Of a stretch of DNA of 64,000 nucleotides, positions 36,661 through 46,071 are shown piece by piece. The DNA lies in NCBI GenBank assembly GCA_009833045.1, contig WUUP01000004.1, positions 124,001 to 188,000 on the forward strand, given 5' to 3'. Numbering within the stretch: the stretch's first letter is position 1; each line of letters begins with the position of its first letter. Source of the DNA: Saprospirales bacterium GYS_P2D. GTDB lineage: Bacteria > Bacteroidota > Bacteroidia > Chitinophagales > Saprospiraceae. Both the position numbers and the translations under genes were made by a program. The notes under the pieces are model-generated. The model saw only the letters and a program-made list of their open reading frames with translations, searched no databases and had not been told where the DNA came from.

Positions 36661-37775
36661 TCTGAGATAGTTGTGATAGTCATAGTCTGGTTGTGCAGTT
36701 GACATGGCGAAAATCCAGCGAAGGGTGCGATCTCGCCATAAGAGTAAAATCCAGTCATCACTGCCTGGTCACCGATTACCTCACGTACGGCATCGACCTC
36801 TTCTTCTACCAGTTGCTTGAGTACCAGTTTTCGTCCTACACAGCTGATCAGTATCGCCAGCTCAGTATCCTGACCGGTGATCTCGTAGCTCGTCTCTGCA
36901 GAGTCCGCAGCTCCATCGATTACTCTATCTATATTAGCTTTCATGAATCTCACATAGGCACCTGTAGGTATACTCCCAGCGAATGTCAAACTCTTCGACT
37001 CTTCATCTACTGCCAATATAGTCCGTACTACAGGTAGATTTTCGTCTTCTCTGAGACTAAGGGGGAAAAGTAAACCCGATCCAGGCAAATCTTTTGCTTT
37101 ATCGCCCAAAAAAGATTTGTAGATATCGAGTGCAGGCTCACCATCAAGTTCGTACAATATACTGCCATCACTCTTAGTGACTTTTCTCTCTATCCCAAAG
37201 CTATCCCATCCACCTTTCGATCCATATCCTATTTTGAGAGAAGAGCCATAGAGGCCTATTGCTACTATGCGTTTTTCAAATATTCCATCGTCGATGATGA
37301 AAGTTTTGACAAAATCCGCTCCATCACCTGCCAGACCACCTGTGATATTTACATCTTTGGGCAGATCATTCTTTAGCCCTTTGACGAGCTCTGCACCATT
37401 GACATGTAGGCCATCACTGAAGATAAGCACATGTCGTAGTCCTTCTTTAGGGAGACCATTCATTAGTTGCTGTCCTACGCTATGGCTTTCTGATACATCA
37501 GATATGTCCACACTTATTTTTTTGAAGCTACTCTCATCAAACTTGATAGCTGTCAGTGAGATACTATCATCTTTCACCGTGATGTCGCTGATCTCTCCAG
37601 AGGTACTACATCCCGAGATATAGCTCACGGGATATTGAGTCTTCACTGAGCTGACGACCTCTTGTATATTTTCGATTTTTGATCCGCTGAATAGTATGAA
37701 TAGATCTGGAGAAAAGTCTAAATCCAGACTTTGAGCAGCTTCTGCAGGAGATAAGCTAAGATTAGTAACTTTCAT
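36657..37775 (-). CDS. FIST-domain sensor protein
   Basis: A 372-residue soluble protein with FIST_N (about residues 25-220; FSDGLHVNGAELVKGL, GGLAGDGADF) and FIST_C (about 225-360; AILISCVGRKLVLKQL, GFYSYGEIAPF). FIST domains are proposed ligand-binding sensors, perhaps for amino acids or similar small molecules, and often pair with kinases. It is immediately upstream of and overlaps the hybrid histidine kinase gene, so it probably supplies the signal for that kinase. It has no DNA-binding or enzymatic part itself. Confidence 0.92.
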   Translation of the reverse strand: MKVTNLSLSPAEAAQSLDLDFSPDLFILFSGSKIENIQEVVSSVKTQYPVSYISGCSTSGEISDITVKDDSISLTAIKFDESSFKKISVDISDVSESHSVGQQLMNGLPKEGLRHVLIFSDGLHVNGAELVKGLKNDLPKDVNITGGLAGDGADFVKTFIIDDGIFEKRIVAIGLYGSSLKIGYGSKGGWDSFGIERKVTKSDGSILYELDGEPALDIYKSFLGDKAKDLPGSGLLFPLSLREDENLPVVRTILAVDEESKSLTFAGSIPTGAYVRFMKANIDRVIDGAADSAETSYEITGQDTELAILISCVGRKLVLKQLVEEEVDAVREVIGDQAVMTGFYSYGEIAPFAGFSPCQLHNQTMTITTISE

Positions 37776-37913
37776 TTGTTGTTAGCCTTAAATTGTACAA
37801 TTGTAAGATGTGTTGACATCTTCTACAATTTTAGACACAAAAAATGAGAAAAGACACTACGGCCTATGTAGAAACTTTAACGATAATTATTTCAAACGCT
37901 AAAGTGTAAAACA

Positions 37914-37948
37914 AATAAGGCTCACCAGTACGTCCGATGAGCCTTATT
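37914..37948 (-). terminator. putative terminator downstream of ndk
   Basis: Perfect 11-bp arms AATAAGGCTCA (37914-37924) and TGAGCCTTATT (37938-37948) with a 13-base loop, 23 bases after the ndk stop, followed on the minus strand by a T-rich run. Confidence 0.7.
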
Positions 37949-37971
37949 ATATTTTTCTCATTAGAGAGATA

Positions 37972-38391
37972 TTAGAATATCTCAGTACCTGCAAAGTGGA
38001 AGCTTGCTTCGATCTGCGCATTTTCGTCAGAGTCAGATCCGTGTACTGCATTCTCACCGACGTTAGTAGCGTAGAGAGCTCTGATAGTACCAGCTTCTGC
38101 TTCAGCTGGATTAGTAGCTCCGATCAGGGTTCTGAAGTCTGCCACTGCATTATCTTTTTCTAAGATCGCTGCTACGATAGGGCCAGAAGACATGAATTCT
38201 ACTAACTCACCATAGAATGGACGCTCTTTGTGTACTGCATAAAACTCCCCAGCTTTCTCTGCGGATAGTTTTGTGTATTTCATTGCTTTGATCGAGAATC
38301 CTGCTTCGTTAATCTGCTTGAGGATCGCACCGATGTGACCTCCTCTGACAGCATCAGGCTTGATCATTGTGAATGTTATATTTCCTGCCAT
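37972..38391 (-). CDS. ndk: nucleoside diphosphate kinase
   Basis: Ndk (139 residues) transfers the gamma phosphate from ATP to NDPs through a phosphohistidine. The N-terminal FTMIKPDAV and the catalytic histidine in [12 protein letters not shown] (near residue 117) are intact, as are the nucleotide-binding residues. Length is normal. It stands alone, with a -7-like element upstream and a hairpin downstream. Confidence 0.97.
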   Translation of the reverse strand: MAGNITFTMIKPDAVRGGHIGAILKQINEAGFSIKAMKYTKLSAEKAGEFYAVHKERPFYGELVEFMSSGPIVAAILEKDNAVADFRTLIGATNPAEAEAGTIRALYATNVGENAVHGSDSDENAQIEASFHFAGTEIF

Positions 38392-38418
38392 TTTATGTAA
38401 TCTTTATCAATTTGGCCG

Positions 38419-38426
38419 CAAAAGTA
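38419..38426 (-). promoter_or_regulatory. putative -7 element for ndk
   Basis: TACTTTTG on the minus strand, matching TAnnTTTG, 27 bases before the ndk ATG. Confidence 0.45.
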
Positions 38427-38591
38427 TAAAACTTGACTTTGTGAGGTCAGATTTATTTCAGATTTAAAACTCAGATAACATTTCTGCCGTTAGATTGATT
38501 ATCGCTGAGGGTGTTTTACGCTATTGTTCATTAGCCTACAGAGATCATCACATCGACCCATTATATTTTTATATTTTCGCCCCCTATTTGT

Positions 38592-39596
38592 ATGGAGACT
38601 GTGAATGACATAGAAGAGATAAGGAGTAAAATATCAACTCCTAAGGAGATAGTGATCATCACTCATCGCAATCCTGATGGTGATGCTATAGGATCCTCAC
38701 TGGCCCTGCAGGGATTTTTAAATAAGTATGGTCATCGTGTCAAGGTGGTATTCCCGTCAGAGTACCCCGTGATATTTGAGTTTTTGGCCCATATCAATGA
38801 GGCGATCATCTATGATCAAGATCGAGAGCGAGCCAAGCAAGAGATCACTAATGCAGAGATAATATTTTGCCTCGATTTTAATGGACTCGATAGGATTGAT
38901 ACCTTAGGTCCGACGGTCGATGAGGCTAAAGGGTATAAAGCCTTGATCGATCATCATTTAGATCCAGAGCCTTTTGCCGATTATTACCTATCAGATACCT
39001 CGGCGAGTAGTACCTGTGAGCTGGTGTATCGATTTATATCTGAGCTGGGCGAAAAGCGTAAGATGGACCTCGATGTGGCTACGGCGCTATTCACAGGCCT
39101 GATCACAGATACGGGATCATTCACCTATGCGACTAATCCTAATGTATTCAGAGTAGCGGCTGATCTGAAGGAGATGGGCGTCGATGACTACACGCTCCAT
39201 GACAACATATTTAATTGCTGGAGTGAGCGACAGCTGAATATCTTAGGACACGCATTGCGAAATCGACTCAAGACCTACCCTGAGCTATCAGCAGGTGTGA
39301 TCTATCTGGATAAGAAGGACTATCTCAAGTATCGCATCGCTCGTGGAGATACAGAGGGCTTAGTCAATTATATCTTGATGATCAAAGGGATGAAGGTAGC
39401 GGCCTTCATCAGAGAGATGCCGAGTGGAGAGATCAAGCTATCACTACGAAGCAAGGGGGATATCTCAGTCCAAGAGCTGGCCCGGACTCACTTCAGTGGA
39501 GGTGGTCATAAGAATGCCTCTGGCGGGTCCTCAAAGGTGTCACTTGAGGAGACCATAGATAGATTTGTCACTGTGCTCCCCGACTTTTTGAAGTAA
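38592..39596 (+). CDS. DHH-family phosphoesterase (NrnA-like)
   Basis: A 334-residue DHH/DHHA1 protein, the family of NrnA-type nanoRNA and pAp/c-di-NMP phosphodiesterases. The metal-binding motifs are present: HRNPDGDAIGSS (near residues 26-37), LDFNGLDRID, DHHLDPEP (the DHH), ITDTGSFTY, and the DHHA1 motif GGGHKNASGG at the C terminus. Length and motif set fit NrnA. Expected to finish RNA or cyclic dinucleotide breakdown in the cytoplasm. The downstream FKBP gene starts 36 bases later. Confidence 0.93.
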   Translation: METVNDIEEIRSKISTPKEIVIITHRNPDGDAIGSSLALQGFLNKYGHRVKVVFPSEYPVIFEFLAHINEAIIYDQDRERAKQEITNAEIIFCLDFNGLDRIDTLGPTVDEAKGYKALIDHHLDPEPFADYYLSDTSASSTCELVYRFISELGEKRKMDLDVATALFTGLITDTGSFTYATNPNVFRVAADLKEMGVDDYTLHDNIFNCWSERQLNILGHALRNRLKTYPELSAGVIYLDKKDYLKYRIARGDTEGLVNYILMIKGMKVAAFIREMPSGEIKLSLRSKGDISVQELARTHFSGGGHKNASGGSSKVSLEETIDRFVTVLPDFLK

Positions 39597-39632
39597 TAAA
39601 ATGACATTTAATAATCAAATCAACATATCATT

Positions 39633-40535
39633 TTGAATAGAATAATAGTAATAATAGCAGCTATAGTCATGATCTACAGCTGTAGCTCGGACAGCTCATC
39701 GGGTGGCATAGAGACAGCTCCACTATCAGGCTATCAGTACAAGGTATATGCCTCAGGAGCAGGTGAGCAGCCAGCAGTCGGAGACTACGTATATTTTCAG
39801 ATGGATATCTATGATGATAAGGATACACTGCTGCAGACCTATCGTAATCAGAAGCAGATCCCATCTGTCAAGATCGCTCCAGAAGACGATGCTGCACGTA
39901 AGAAAAATCCAGTCGTAGATGTACTATCCCATCTATCAGTAGGCGATAGTGTAGGCATCATCATTCCTAAAGATTCTCTACCAAACGTGCCTCCAGGATT
40001 CGAAGATGTCAATGACTTCTACTACAATATCGTAGTCGAGGAAGTAGTGGATGAAGCTACCTATAAGCAGAGACTCGACGAAGAGCGTGAAGCAGAGATG
40101 GCGCAGATGTCTGCTCTCAAAGAGCGCCTCCCAGAGGTAGAAGATCTGGTGCAACAGACTATCAAAGACTACAAAGCGGGTAAAATCGATGTCCAAGAGA
40201 CGGAGACGGGACTCAAATACTATATCCATGAGAAGGGTGACGGCGATCTCCCACAGAATGCTAATATGCTCACTATGCAGTACTATGGTGCATTGGTGGA
40301 AGACGGTAAAATGTTTGACAATAGCTTCAATCGTGGCCGTGGTTTTACCTTTAGAGTAGGGCAGGGCAGTGTGATCGCCGGATGGGATCAGGCTGCACTC
40401 GTGCTCCCAGTAGGCACTAAGGCATCACTGTTCATTCCGAGTGAGCTCGGATACGGTGAGGGAGGATATCCACCAGACATCCCAGGAGGAGCTGAGCTGT
40501 ACTTCTACGTAGAGGCAGAGGAGCTGTTTTATTAG
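39633..40535 (+). CDS. FKBP-type peptidyl-prolyl isomerase lipoprotein
   Basis: A 300-residue exported protein. The start is probably the TTG at 39633 because the signal MNRIIVIIAAIVMIYSC leads straight to a lipobox cysteine and no ATG precedes it in frame. Two domains are seen: an N-terminal FKBP-like degenerate half (about 30-135) and a C-terminal FKBP domain (about 205-298) with GKMFDNSFNRG, FRVGQGSVIAGWDQA and FIPSELGYGEGG, which carry the isomerase pocket. A charged helix links them. It likely folds envelope proteins. Confidence 0.88.
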   Translation: MNRIIVIIAAIVMIYSCSSDSSSGGIETAPLSGYQYKVYASGAGEQPAVGDYVYFQMDIYDDKDTLLQTYRNQKQIPSVKIAPEDDAARKKNPVVDVLSHLSVGDSVGIIIPKDSLPNVPPGFEDVNDFYYNIVVEEVVDEATYKQRLDEEREAEMAQMSALKERLPEVEDLVQQTIKDYKAGKIDVQETETGLKYYIHEKGDGDLPQNANMLTMQYYGALVEDGKMFDNSFNRGRGFTFRVGQGSVIAGWDQAALVLPVGTKASLFIPSELGYGEGGYPPDIPGGAELYFYVEAEELFY

Positions 40536-40601
40536 GACGGATTGGTCCAGTGACCAAAGCTTTCAGGACATTTATTTATTAACCATTTAAACGAAAGGAC
40601 A

Positions 40602-41688
40602 ATGACTGCTGATCAATTAGCAGACCTACAATCTCGCTTGTCGGACCTGAGGAGGTATCTTTGACGTCGATAACCGACGATTAGAGATAGAAGACAAGGA
40701 ACAGTCATCTGTAGATCCAACATTTTGGGATGACCCAGAGCGTGCTGAGACAATACTCCGTGAGCTCAAAGTACATAAGAACTGGGTAGGCCAATACGAA
40801 CAAGTAGAGGCAGCTATAGGTGATCTGGAGGTCTTAGACGAATTTCAAAAAGAAGGAGAGGCTACCGAAGAAGAGGTCGATGCTCAATATGAAAAGACAT
40901 TAGCTCAACTCGAAGAAGCAGAGTTTAAGTCTACCCTTAATAAGGAGGAGGATGAGTTATCTGCCATCTTAGAGATCAATGCTGGGGCTGGAGGTACCGA
41001 GGCCTGTGACTGGGCAGAGATGCTCTACAGGATGTATGTGCTCTGGGGCGAGAAAAACGGCTATAAAGTAAAAGAACTCAATCGGGTGGCTGGTGATGTC
41101 GCTGGTGTTCGATCGGTCGAGTTAGAGATAGGTGGAGACTTTGGCTATGGGATGCTCAAGAGTGAAAACGGGGTGCATCGATTAGTCAGAGTGAGTCCGT
41201 ACAATGCACAGGGCAAGCGGATGACTTCATTCGCCTCAGTATTCGTGCATCCACTCATTGATAGTCGTATCGAGATCGATGTCAACCCATCTGATCTGGG
41301 CTGGGATACATTCAGAGCGAGTGGAGCTGGAGGACAGCATGTCAATAAGACAGAGTCTGCCGTACGAGTGCGTCACCTGCCATCAGGTATAGTAGTAGAG
41401 TGCCAAGAAGAGCGCTCCCAGCATATGAACCGTGAAAAAGCCATCCAAATGCTCAAGTCTCGACTCTATGAAGCTGAGCTCGAAAAGAAAAGAGCTGAAA
41501 AGGCAGCCGTAGAATCTGGTAAAATGAAAAATGAGTGGGGATCTCAGATCCGCTCGTATGTGCTGGATGATCGACGTGTCAAAGATCATAGGACTGGACA
41601 TCAGACGCCGCAGACTGACGCAGTGCTGAATGGAGATCTGGATGACTTCCTGAAGGCCTATCTGATGTGGGAGGATCGCCCTTATTGA
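40602..41688 (+). CDS. prfB: peptide chain release factor 2, programmed +1 frameshift
   Basis: RF2 (361 residues after frameshift) releases peptides at UGA and UAA. The first 20 codons read from the ATG at 40602 end in CTT followed by an in-frame TGA at 40662-40664; reading resumes at 40663 (GAC) in the +1 frame, giving RRYLDVDNRRLEIED. The signal AGG-AGG-TAT-CTT-TGA-C matches the classical RF2 slippery site. The PCRF domain, the GGQ motif at 41329-41337 (SGAGGQHVNKTESAVR) and the codon-recognition tripeptide region are in the main part. The tripeptide reads SPY at 41194-41202 where SPF is usual. Confidence 0.95.
40651..40665 (+). promoter_or_regulatory. RF2 programmed frameshift signal
   Basis: An AGGAGG internal SD-like element (40650-40655), a TAT codon, the slippery CTT and the stop TGA followed by C. 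At low RF2 the ribosome slips +1 at CTT-T, so RF2 controls its own synthesis. Confidence 0.93.
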
Positions 41689-42218
41689 TCCAGCGAAATA
41701 TGATATAATACATGAGGTCTTAGTGTATGACCTTCTGGCAGGCTGGGATGTTCAAATGTCGAAATTTTGGACATCCCGATCCGCTGCATGACTCGTTCAG
41801 AGGGTAGATTATTCACGGTAGTGAAAGAATAAATCTGATCCAAGCACAACTCCTCTTGGGCATACTCCAAACAGCGCTGAGCACCCTCAGTAGCAAATCC
41901 CTGTCCCCAATATGCCTGCGCCAGTCTCCATCCGATCTCGATACATGGAGTGAACGATGCCTCGAATGTCGGTCGATAAAATCCTATTAATCCAATCAGC
42001 TCTCTACTCGAAAGCTCATCCACCGCATAAGGACAAAATCCATGCTTTCGATAGTGAGCCAAAAATCGATCTATGGCAGCGTCAGACTCCTCTTGGCTCA
42101 TCACATCGGGAAAGTATCTCCTGACTGTAGGGTCCGCATTAAGTGCCGCAAATGGATCTCGATCGTCATCCGTCCATAGCCTAAAGCCCAATCGCTCCGA
42201 GGTGAATAAATAGTCCAT
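41682..42218 (-). CDS. GNAT acetyltransferase (RimJ-like)
   Basis: A 178-residue N-acetyltransferase of the GNAT/RimJ type. It begins with the family's TSERLGFRLWTDDD strand, has the acetyl-CoA-binding region IGWRLAQAYWGQGFATEGAQ (motif A, with the Q/R-x-x-G-x-G/A pattern) and ends in the strand LRPHVLYHIS. The substrate cannot be predicted; relatives acetylate ribosomal or other protein N termini or small molecules. It is convergent with prfB and overlaps its end by 7 bases. Confidence 0.9.
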   Translation of the reverse strand: MDYLFTSERLGFRLWTDDDRDPFAALNADPTVRRYFPDVMSQEESDAAIDRFLAHYRKHGFCPYAVDELSSRELIGLIGFYRPTFEASFTPCIEIGWRLAQAYWGQGFATEGAQRCLEYAQEELCLDQIYSFTTVNNLPSERVMQRIGMSKISTFEHPSLPEGHTLRPHVLYHISLDQ

Positions 42219-42286
42219 TACTGCATCTTTTGCTCGTGATTGTTTAACTTTCTCATATAAATTACAAAACTAACTATTGAAGAATT

Positions 42287-42709
42287 ATGAACAGTATACC
42301 TAAATCATTTTGGATCATCAGCACACTGGCGCTGCTGTGGAATCTCATGGGCCTCGGTGCCTATGCCTCTCACCTCTCTATGACGCCAGAGGCGATCGCA
42401 GAGCTACCGTCCGCTGAGCAGGCACTTTATGAGGACTATCCATCTTGGCTCACTATCGTATTCGGATTAGCGACGATATGTGGTACACTTGGCTGTGTGT
42501 CCTTACTTCTTAAGAAAGCTTGGGCGATTCCTTTATTTATCATTTCTTTGGTCGCTGTGATCATACAGAATGCCTATTCTTTTGGAGCGACTAATGTGCT
42601 TGAGGTATATGGTGTGGTGCCATTGATCATGCAGATTTTAGTGATACTCTTTGGTGTCTATCTGATCTATTTCAGTCGTGATGCTAAGGCAAAAGGCTAT
42701 ATAAGTTAA
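42287..42709 (+). CDS. hypothetical four-helix membrane protein
   Basis: A 140-residue inner-membrane protein with four hydrophobic helices (about residues 8-27, 52-76, 81-100 and 108-129) and a polar loop after the first. No motif is recognised, though small proteins like this are often labelled sugar transporter-like in Bacteroidota without evidence. It is upstream of the secreted amylase gene with a 35-base gap. Confidence 0.7.
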   Translation: MNSIPKSFWIISTLALLWNLMGLGAYASHLSMTPEAIAELPSAEQALYEDYPSWLTIVFGLATICGTLGCVSLLLKKAWAIPLFIISLVAVIIQNAYSFGATNVLEVYGVVPLIMQILVILFGVYLIYFSRDAKAKGYIS

Positions 42710-42744
42710 GGCCACTGAGGAACATAAAAACTATCTAAGAACCT

Positions 42745-44964
42745 ATGAAGTATTGTCATCTTTTGATCGCCCTATTGGGGAGCTCTATGCTTGTTGCTCA
42801 GCAGTACGCTGTGACTTTTAGTGTGGACATGTCCGGTATATCCGTATCTCCAGATGGAGTCCATGTGGCAGGAGATTTTCAGTCGGAGGCAGGATTTGGT
42901 GGTGATTGGCAGCCTGGGGCTACAGAGCTGTTGGATCCTGACGGAGATGGCATATACACGAGGACAGTCAGTCTCCCAGATGGTATCTATTACTATAAGT
43001 ATGTCAATGGAGACGAGTGGTCTGATAGACCGGAGCTCCCGCCTGCTGAGTGTGCTATACACGATGGTAATGGAAATTATAATCGGACTTTTCAGGTCAA
43101 CGGCGCTGAGCTGGATCTACCTGTTATTGGCTTTGATCAGTGTGAGGTAGCCCAGATAGATACGGATTACGATACTCATTGGTGGAACGACGCTGTCTTC
43201 TACGAGATCTTCGTGCGGAGTTTTTATGATAGCGATGGGGATGGTATCGGAGACTTCAGAGGCATCATAGAGCAGCTGGACTATCTCAATGATGGTGATC
43301 CTGATACAGATGATGATCTGGGTATCACAGGTATATGGCTGATGCCAATGATGAGCTCTCCATCTTATCATGGATACGACGTAGTAGATTACTATGCGAC
43401 AGAGCCTGACTATGGGACTATGGAGGATTTCGAAGCCTTACTGGCTGCTGCACATGCTCGAGGGATTAGGGTCATCATAGATCTGGTGCTCAATCACACC
43501 TCTGATCAGCATCCATGGTTTAGCTCAGCTAAATCAAGTACTGCCTCACAATATAGAGACTGGTATCGCTGGTCTAATAGTAAGCCCAGTTACTTGGGTC
43601 CATGGGGTCAGGAAGTCTGGCACCAGAGCGACAGCGGATTTTACTATGGATTGTTTTGGGGAGGAATGCCTGATCTCAACTATGATCATCCAGAGGTGAA
43701 AGCTGAGATGTGGCGAGTAGTAGATTTTTGGCAGAGTAAAGGTGTCGATGGATTCAGACTCGATGCGATCAAGTACCTCGACGAAGACGGAGTAGTCCTC
43801 GAAAACACCAGAGAAAACTTCGAAATTCTCGAATCCTACACTGATCGGGTCAAAGCAAATGATATTGACGCATTCTCAGTCGGAGAAGCGTGGACAGGTA
43901 CTGCAGGAGTGATACCATATGTCGGAGATGATAGGCTGGATGTATGCTTTGAGTTTGATCTCGGCTATGCCATCATCGATGGTGTGCAGCGTGGAGATGC
44001 GAGTCGTATACGTCAGCAGATGACCTCGGTACAGGCAGGCTATCCTGCTCTGCAGTATGCTACTTTCTTGACTAATCACGATATTGATCGAGTATACACC
44101 CAGCTATCAGGTAATGATCAGCAGATGAAGTCTGCCGCAGCGATTTATTTGACACTACCAGGAGTGCCATTCATTTACTACGGTGAAGAGCTCGGGATGA
44201 CTGGACGAGGTGACCATGAGAATATCCGGCGACCTATGCAGTGGACTGATGGGCAGTATGCTGGATTTACCGAGTCTACTCCGTGGACCTCTCCTGGAGC
44301 TAATTACACTACTCGAAATGTAGCCGCAATGCGTCAAGATGATTCATCTCTCTTGTCACACTACGATGCCCTCATACAGGCTCGTCTTGACTCAGAAGCA
44401 CTGCGAAAAGGATATCTGCTGAATGTAGAGTCAGGTGATCCAAATGTTTTGGCCTATATGCGGGTATATGAAGATGATGCGGCACTGGTGGTCCATCATC
44501 TGGGTAGTGGTGATAGAGATTTTTCTCTATCCCTGGAGCTATCTACGCTCATCTCAGGTGGCTATGATGTGAGAGACATGATCAGTAATATGTCACAGCC
44601 CGATATCCAGATCAATACTGATGGAGGATTCAGCGGAGTAAAGCTCTCTCTGGGCTCTGGCGAATCCGTGATCTATGAGCTCCAAAGTATGACGACATCT
44701 ACAAGTGATCCAGATGCGATCAATGCTGTCGCTCGAGCCTATCCGAATCCCTCTGCTGATAGTATCCAGATCGAGTGGAGTACAGAGTGGTCAGGATCAG
44801 TACGGATAGAGATCGTAGATGCGAGTGGTCAGATACAGCTATTCAAAGCGGTGTCCGCCTCTGATCAAAAAGCGATATTCGACCTGAGTCCACTGAAAGC
44901 TGGACTGTACTTTGTCCGTATATCAGATGGCCATCACTATCAGACATTAAAGCTGATCAAATAG
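42745..44964 (+). CDS. secreted alpha-amylase with T9SS type A domain
   Basis: A 739-residue GH13 enzyme that cuts alpha-glucans outside the cell. A signal peptide leads to a starch-binding/CBM48-like Ig domain (about residues 22-115; VAGDFQSEAG, GIYYYKYVNG). The GH13 barrel (about 140-600) carries VLNHTSDQHPW (region I), GFRLDAIKYL (region II nucleophile D), FSVGEAW (acid/base E) and FLTNHDIDRV (region IV D). A type A T9SS domain (about 650-739; AYPNPSADSIQIEWS, GLYFVRISDG) ends it. The 3' end overlaps the convergent photolyase-like gene by 18 bases. Confidence 0.93.
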   Translation: MKYCHLLIALLGSSMLVAQQYAVTFSVDMSGISVSPDGVHVAGDFQSEAGFGGDWQPGATELLDPDGDGIYTRTVSLPDGIYYYKYVNGDEWSDRPELPPAECAIHDGNGNYNRTFQVNGAELDLPVIGFDQCEVAQIDTDYDTHWWNDAVFYEIFVRSFYDSDGDGIGDFRGIIEQLDYLNDGDPDTDDDLGITGIWLMPMMSSPSYHGYDVVDYYATEPDYGTMEDFEALLAAAHARGIRVIIDLVLNHTSDQHPWFSSAKSSTASQYRDWYRWSNSKPSYLGPWGQEVWHQSDSGFYYGLFWGGMPDLNYDHPEVKAEMWRVVDFWQSKGVDGFRLDAIKYLDEDGVVLENTRENFEILESYTDRVKANDIDAFSVGEAWTGTAGVIPYVGDDRLDVCFEFDLGYAIIDGVQRGDASRIRQQMTSVQAGYPALQYATFLTNHDIDRVYTQLSGNDQQMKSAAAIYLTLPGVPFIYYGEELGMTGRGDHENIRRPMQWTDGQYAGFTESTPWTSPGANYTTRNVAAMRQDDSSLLSHYDALIQARLDSEALRKGYLLNVESGDPNVLAYMRVYEDDAALVVHHLGSGDRDFSLSLELSTLISGGYDVRDMISNMSQPDIQINTDGGFSGVKLSLGSGESVIYELQSMTTSTSDPDAINAVARAYPNPSADSIQIEWSTEWSGSVRIEIVDASGQIQLFKAVSASDQKAIFDLSPLKAGLYFVRISDGHHYQTLKLIK

Positions 44965-46071
44965 ATCTGGAGATTTCATAATTTCTTTTTTGGCTTTCTT
45001 CCAAAATCCAAAGAAAGAACGATAGACTTTATCCACGCCCGACATCCATTCTCTGGGCTCTTCAGTGCCTTCGTATTGATTGAGAGGATGCTCTTTGTAG
45101 ACGTATTTGGCTGCGGGATAGAGTGCTTTGAGCTCAGACCATTTGCCAACATAGACTTGTAGACCATCTATATTTTTAGATAGCTCCATGGCGAAATCAA
45201 CACAAGACTGACTGATTGGGTAGCGCTCAAAAATGCTCGGCTCCCATAAGAATATTCGGTTCACTTCTTCATCACGATGCCATAGTGGATCCAGATTATA
45301 GTAGTTGTATATGAGTATTGGTTTATCCGGCTCGATCTGTAACGGGACACTATCAGGTAGAGTGGTGGTCAACTGAGGTAAAGTCAAATCAGCTAAAACG
45401 TCAGGGGTATTAATCTGTGAGATCTGATCATAGCTCACATCGAGGAAGGTCCGCTTTTGCTTGCTATTGCAGTACTTGTTGATGTTGTCCTGATTGGCGT
45501 AGTATTTCTTTGAGCTATTAGCTCCGGCGACCCATTGCCAGCTGAGCGCATTGCTGGCCCAGTCACCATCGTAAAGATGATAGTACATCCATCGAGCCGC
45601 CTGTAGCCAATGAGAGCCTGCTACATTAGTAGCGATGGATGCTACATACATGCGCATATGATTGTGCATATACCCTGTGTCATACAGCTCTGTGATGCCT
45701 TCATCGATGGCAACTATACCCGTTTCGGCATCTATAATGGCTTTCGCCACTTGGTGATTAGTCACGGCTGGCTGCCCCTGACGGAGGTCGGTGTTGATAT
45801 CAGTCCCATGATGGCGCCATAGTACCTGCCAGTAGTCTCGCCATGCCAATTCTTGGATGAATTTTTCGTAGGATGAGAGCTTTGGGTAGCGCTGACGCAT
45901 TCTCTGCAGTACCTCTCGAGTAGAGATGACGCCCCGAGAGATATAGGGCGATAGCCTACTGACATGTCCATCGAGGAAGTTTCTCGTGGCCCCATACTTC
46001 ATGGGATTAAATGAATCTATCTGATCAATAATCTCTTGATAATCAGTAGGGAAGGGTGTTTTGCTTTCCAT
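44947..46071 (-). CDS. photolyase/cryptochrome-like flavoprotein, FAD-binding domain first
   Basis: A 374-residue protein. Residues about 25-205 match the FAD-binding helical domain of DNA photolyases and cryptochromes: LSPYISRGVIS (40-50), ELAWRDYW (74-81), DTGYMHNHMRMYVAS (131-145) and GDWASNALSWQWVAG (169-183). The N-terminal alpha/beta antenna domain is missing. Instead a segment at about 250-335 (PILIYNYYNLDP, NRIFLWEPSIF, GLQVYVGKWSEL) looks like part of that alpha/beta domain, placed at the C terminus. The FAD site looks intact, but whether it repairs DNA or senses light is unknown. A neighbour reading divergently starts at 46368. Confidence 0.85.
   Translation of the reverse strand: MESKTPFPTDYQEIIDQIDSFNPMKYGATRNFLDGHVSRLSPYISRGVISTREVLQRMRQRYPKLSSYEKFIQELAWRDYWQVLWRHHGTDINTDLRQGQPAVTNHQVAKAIIDAETGIVAIDEGITELYDTGYMHNHMRMYVASIATNVAGSHWLQAARWMYYHLYDGDWASNALSWQWVAGANSSKKYYANQDNINKYCNSKQKRTFLDVSYDQISQINTPDVLADLTLPQLTTTLPDSVPLQIEPDKPILIYNYYNLDPLWHRDEEVNRIFLWEPSIFERYPISQSCVDFAMELSKNIDGLQVYVGKWSELKALYPAAKYVYKEHPLNQYEGTEEPREWMSGVDKVYRSFFGFWKKAKKEIMKSPDLFDQL

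Noticed and set aside
36661-36705. Longer start for the hybrid histidine kinase
   Set aside because: An ATG at 36705 is possible, but the ATG at 36660 gives the usual ATGA overlap with the FIST gene; the extra 15 residues are not part of a domain.
41020-41688. A short release-factor gene starting in the middle of the RF2 region
   Set aside because: The upstream frame continues without stops back to the frameshift site at 40661; the short form is only the second part of prfB, not a separate gene or pseudogene.
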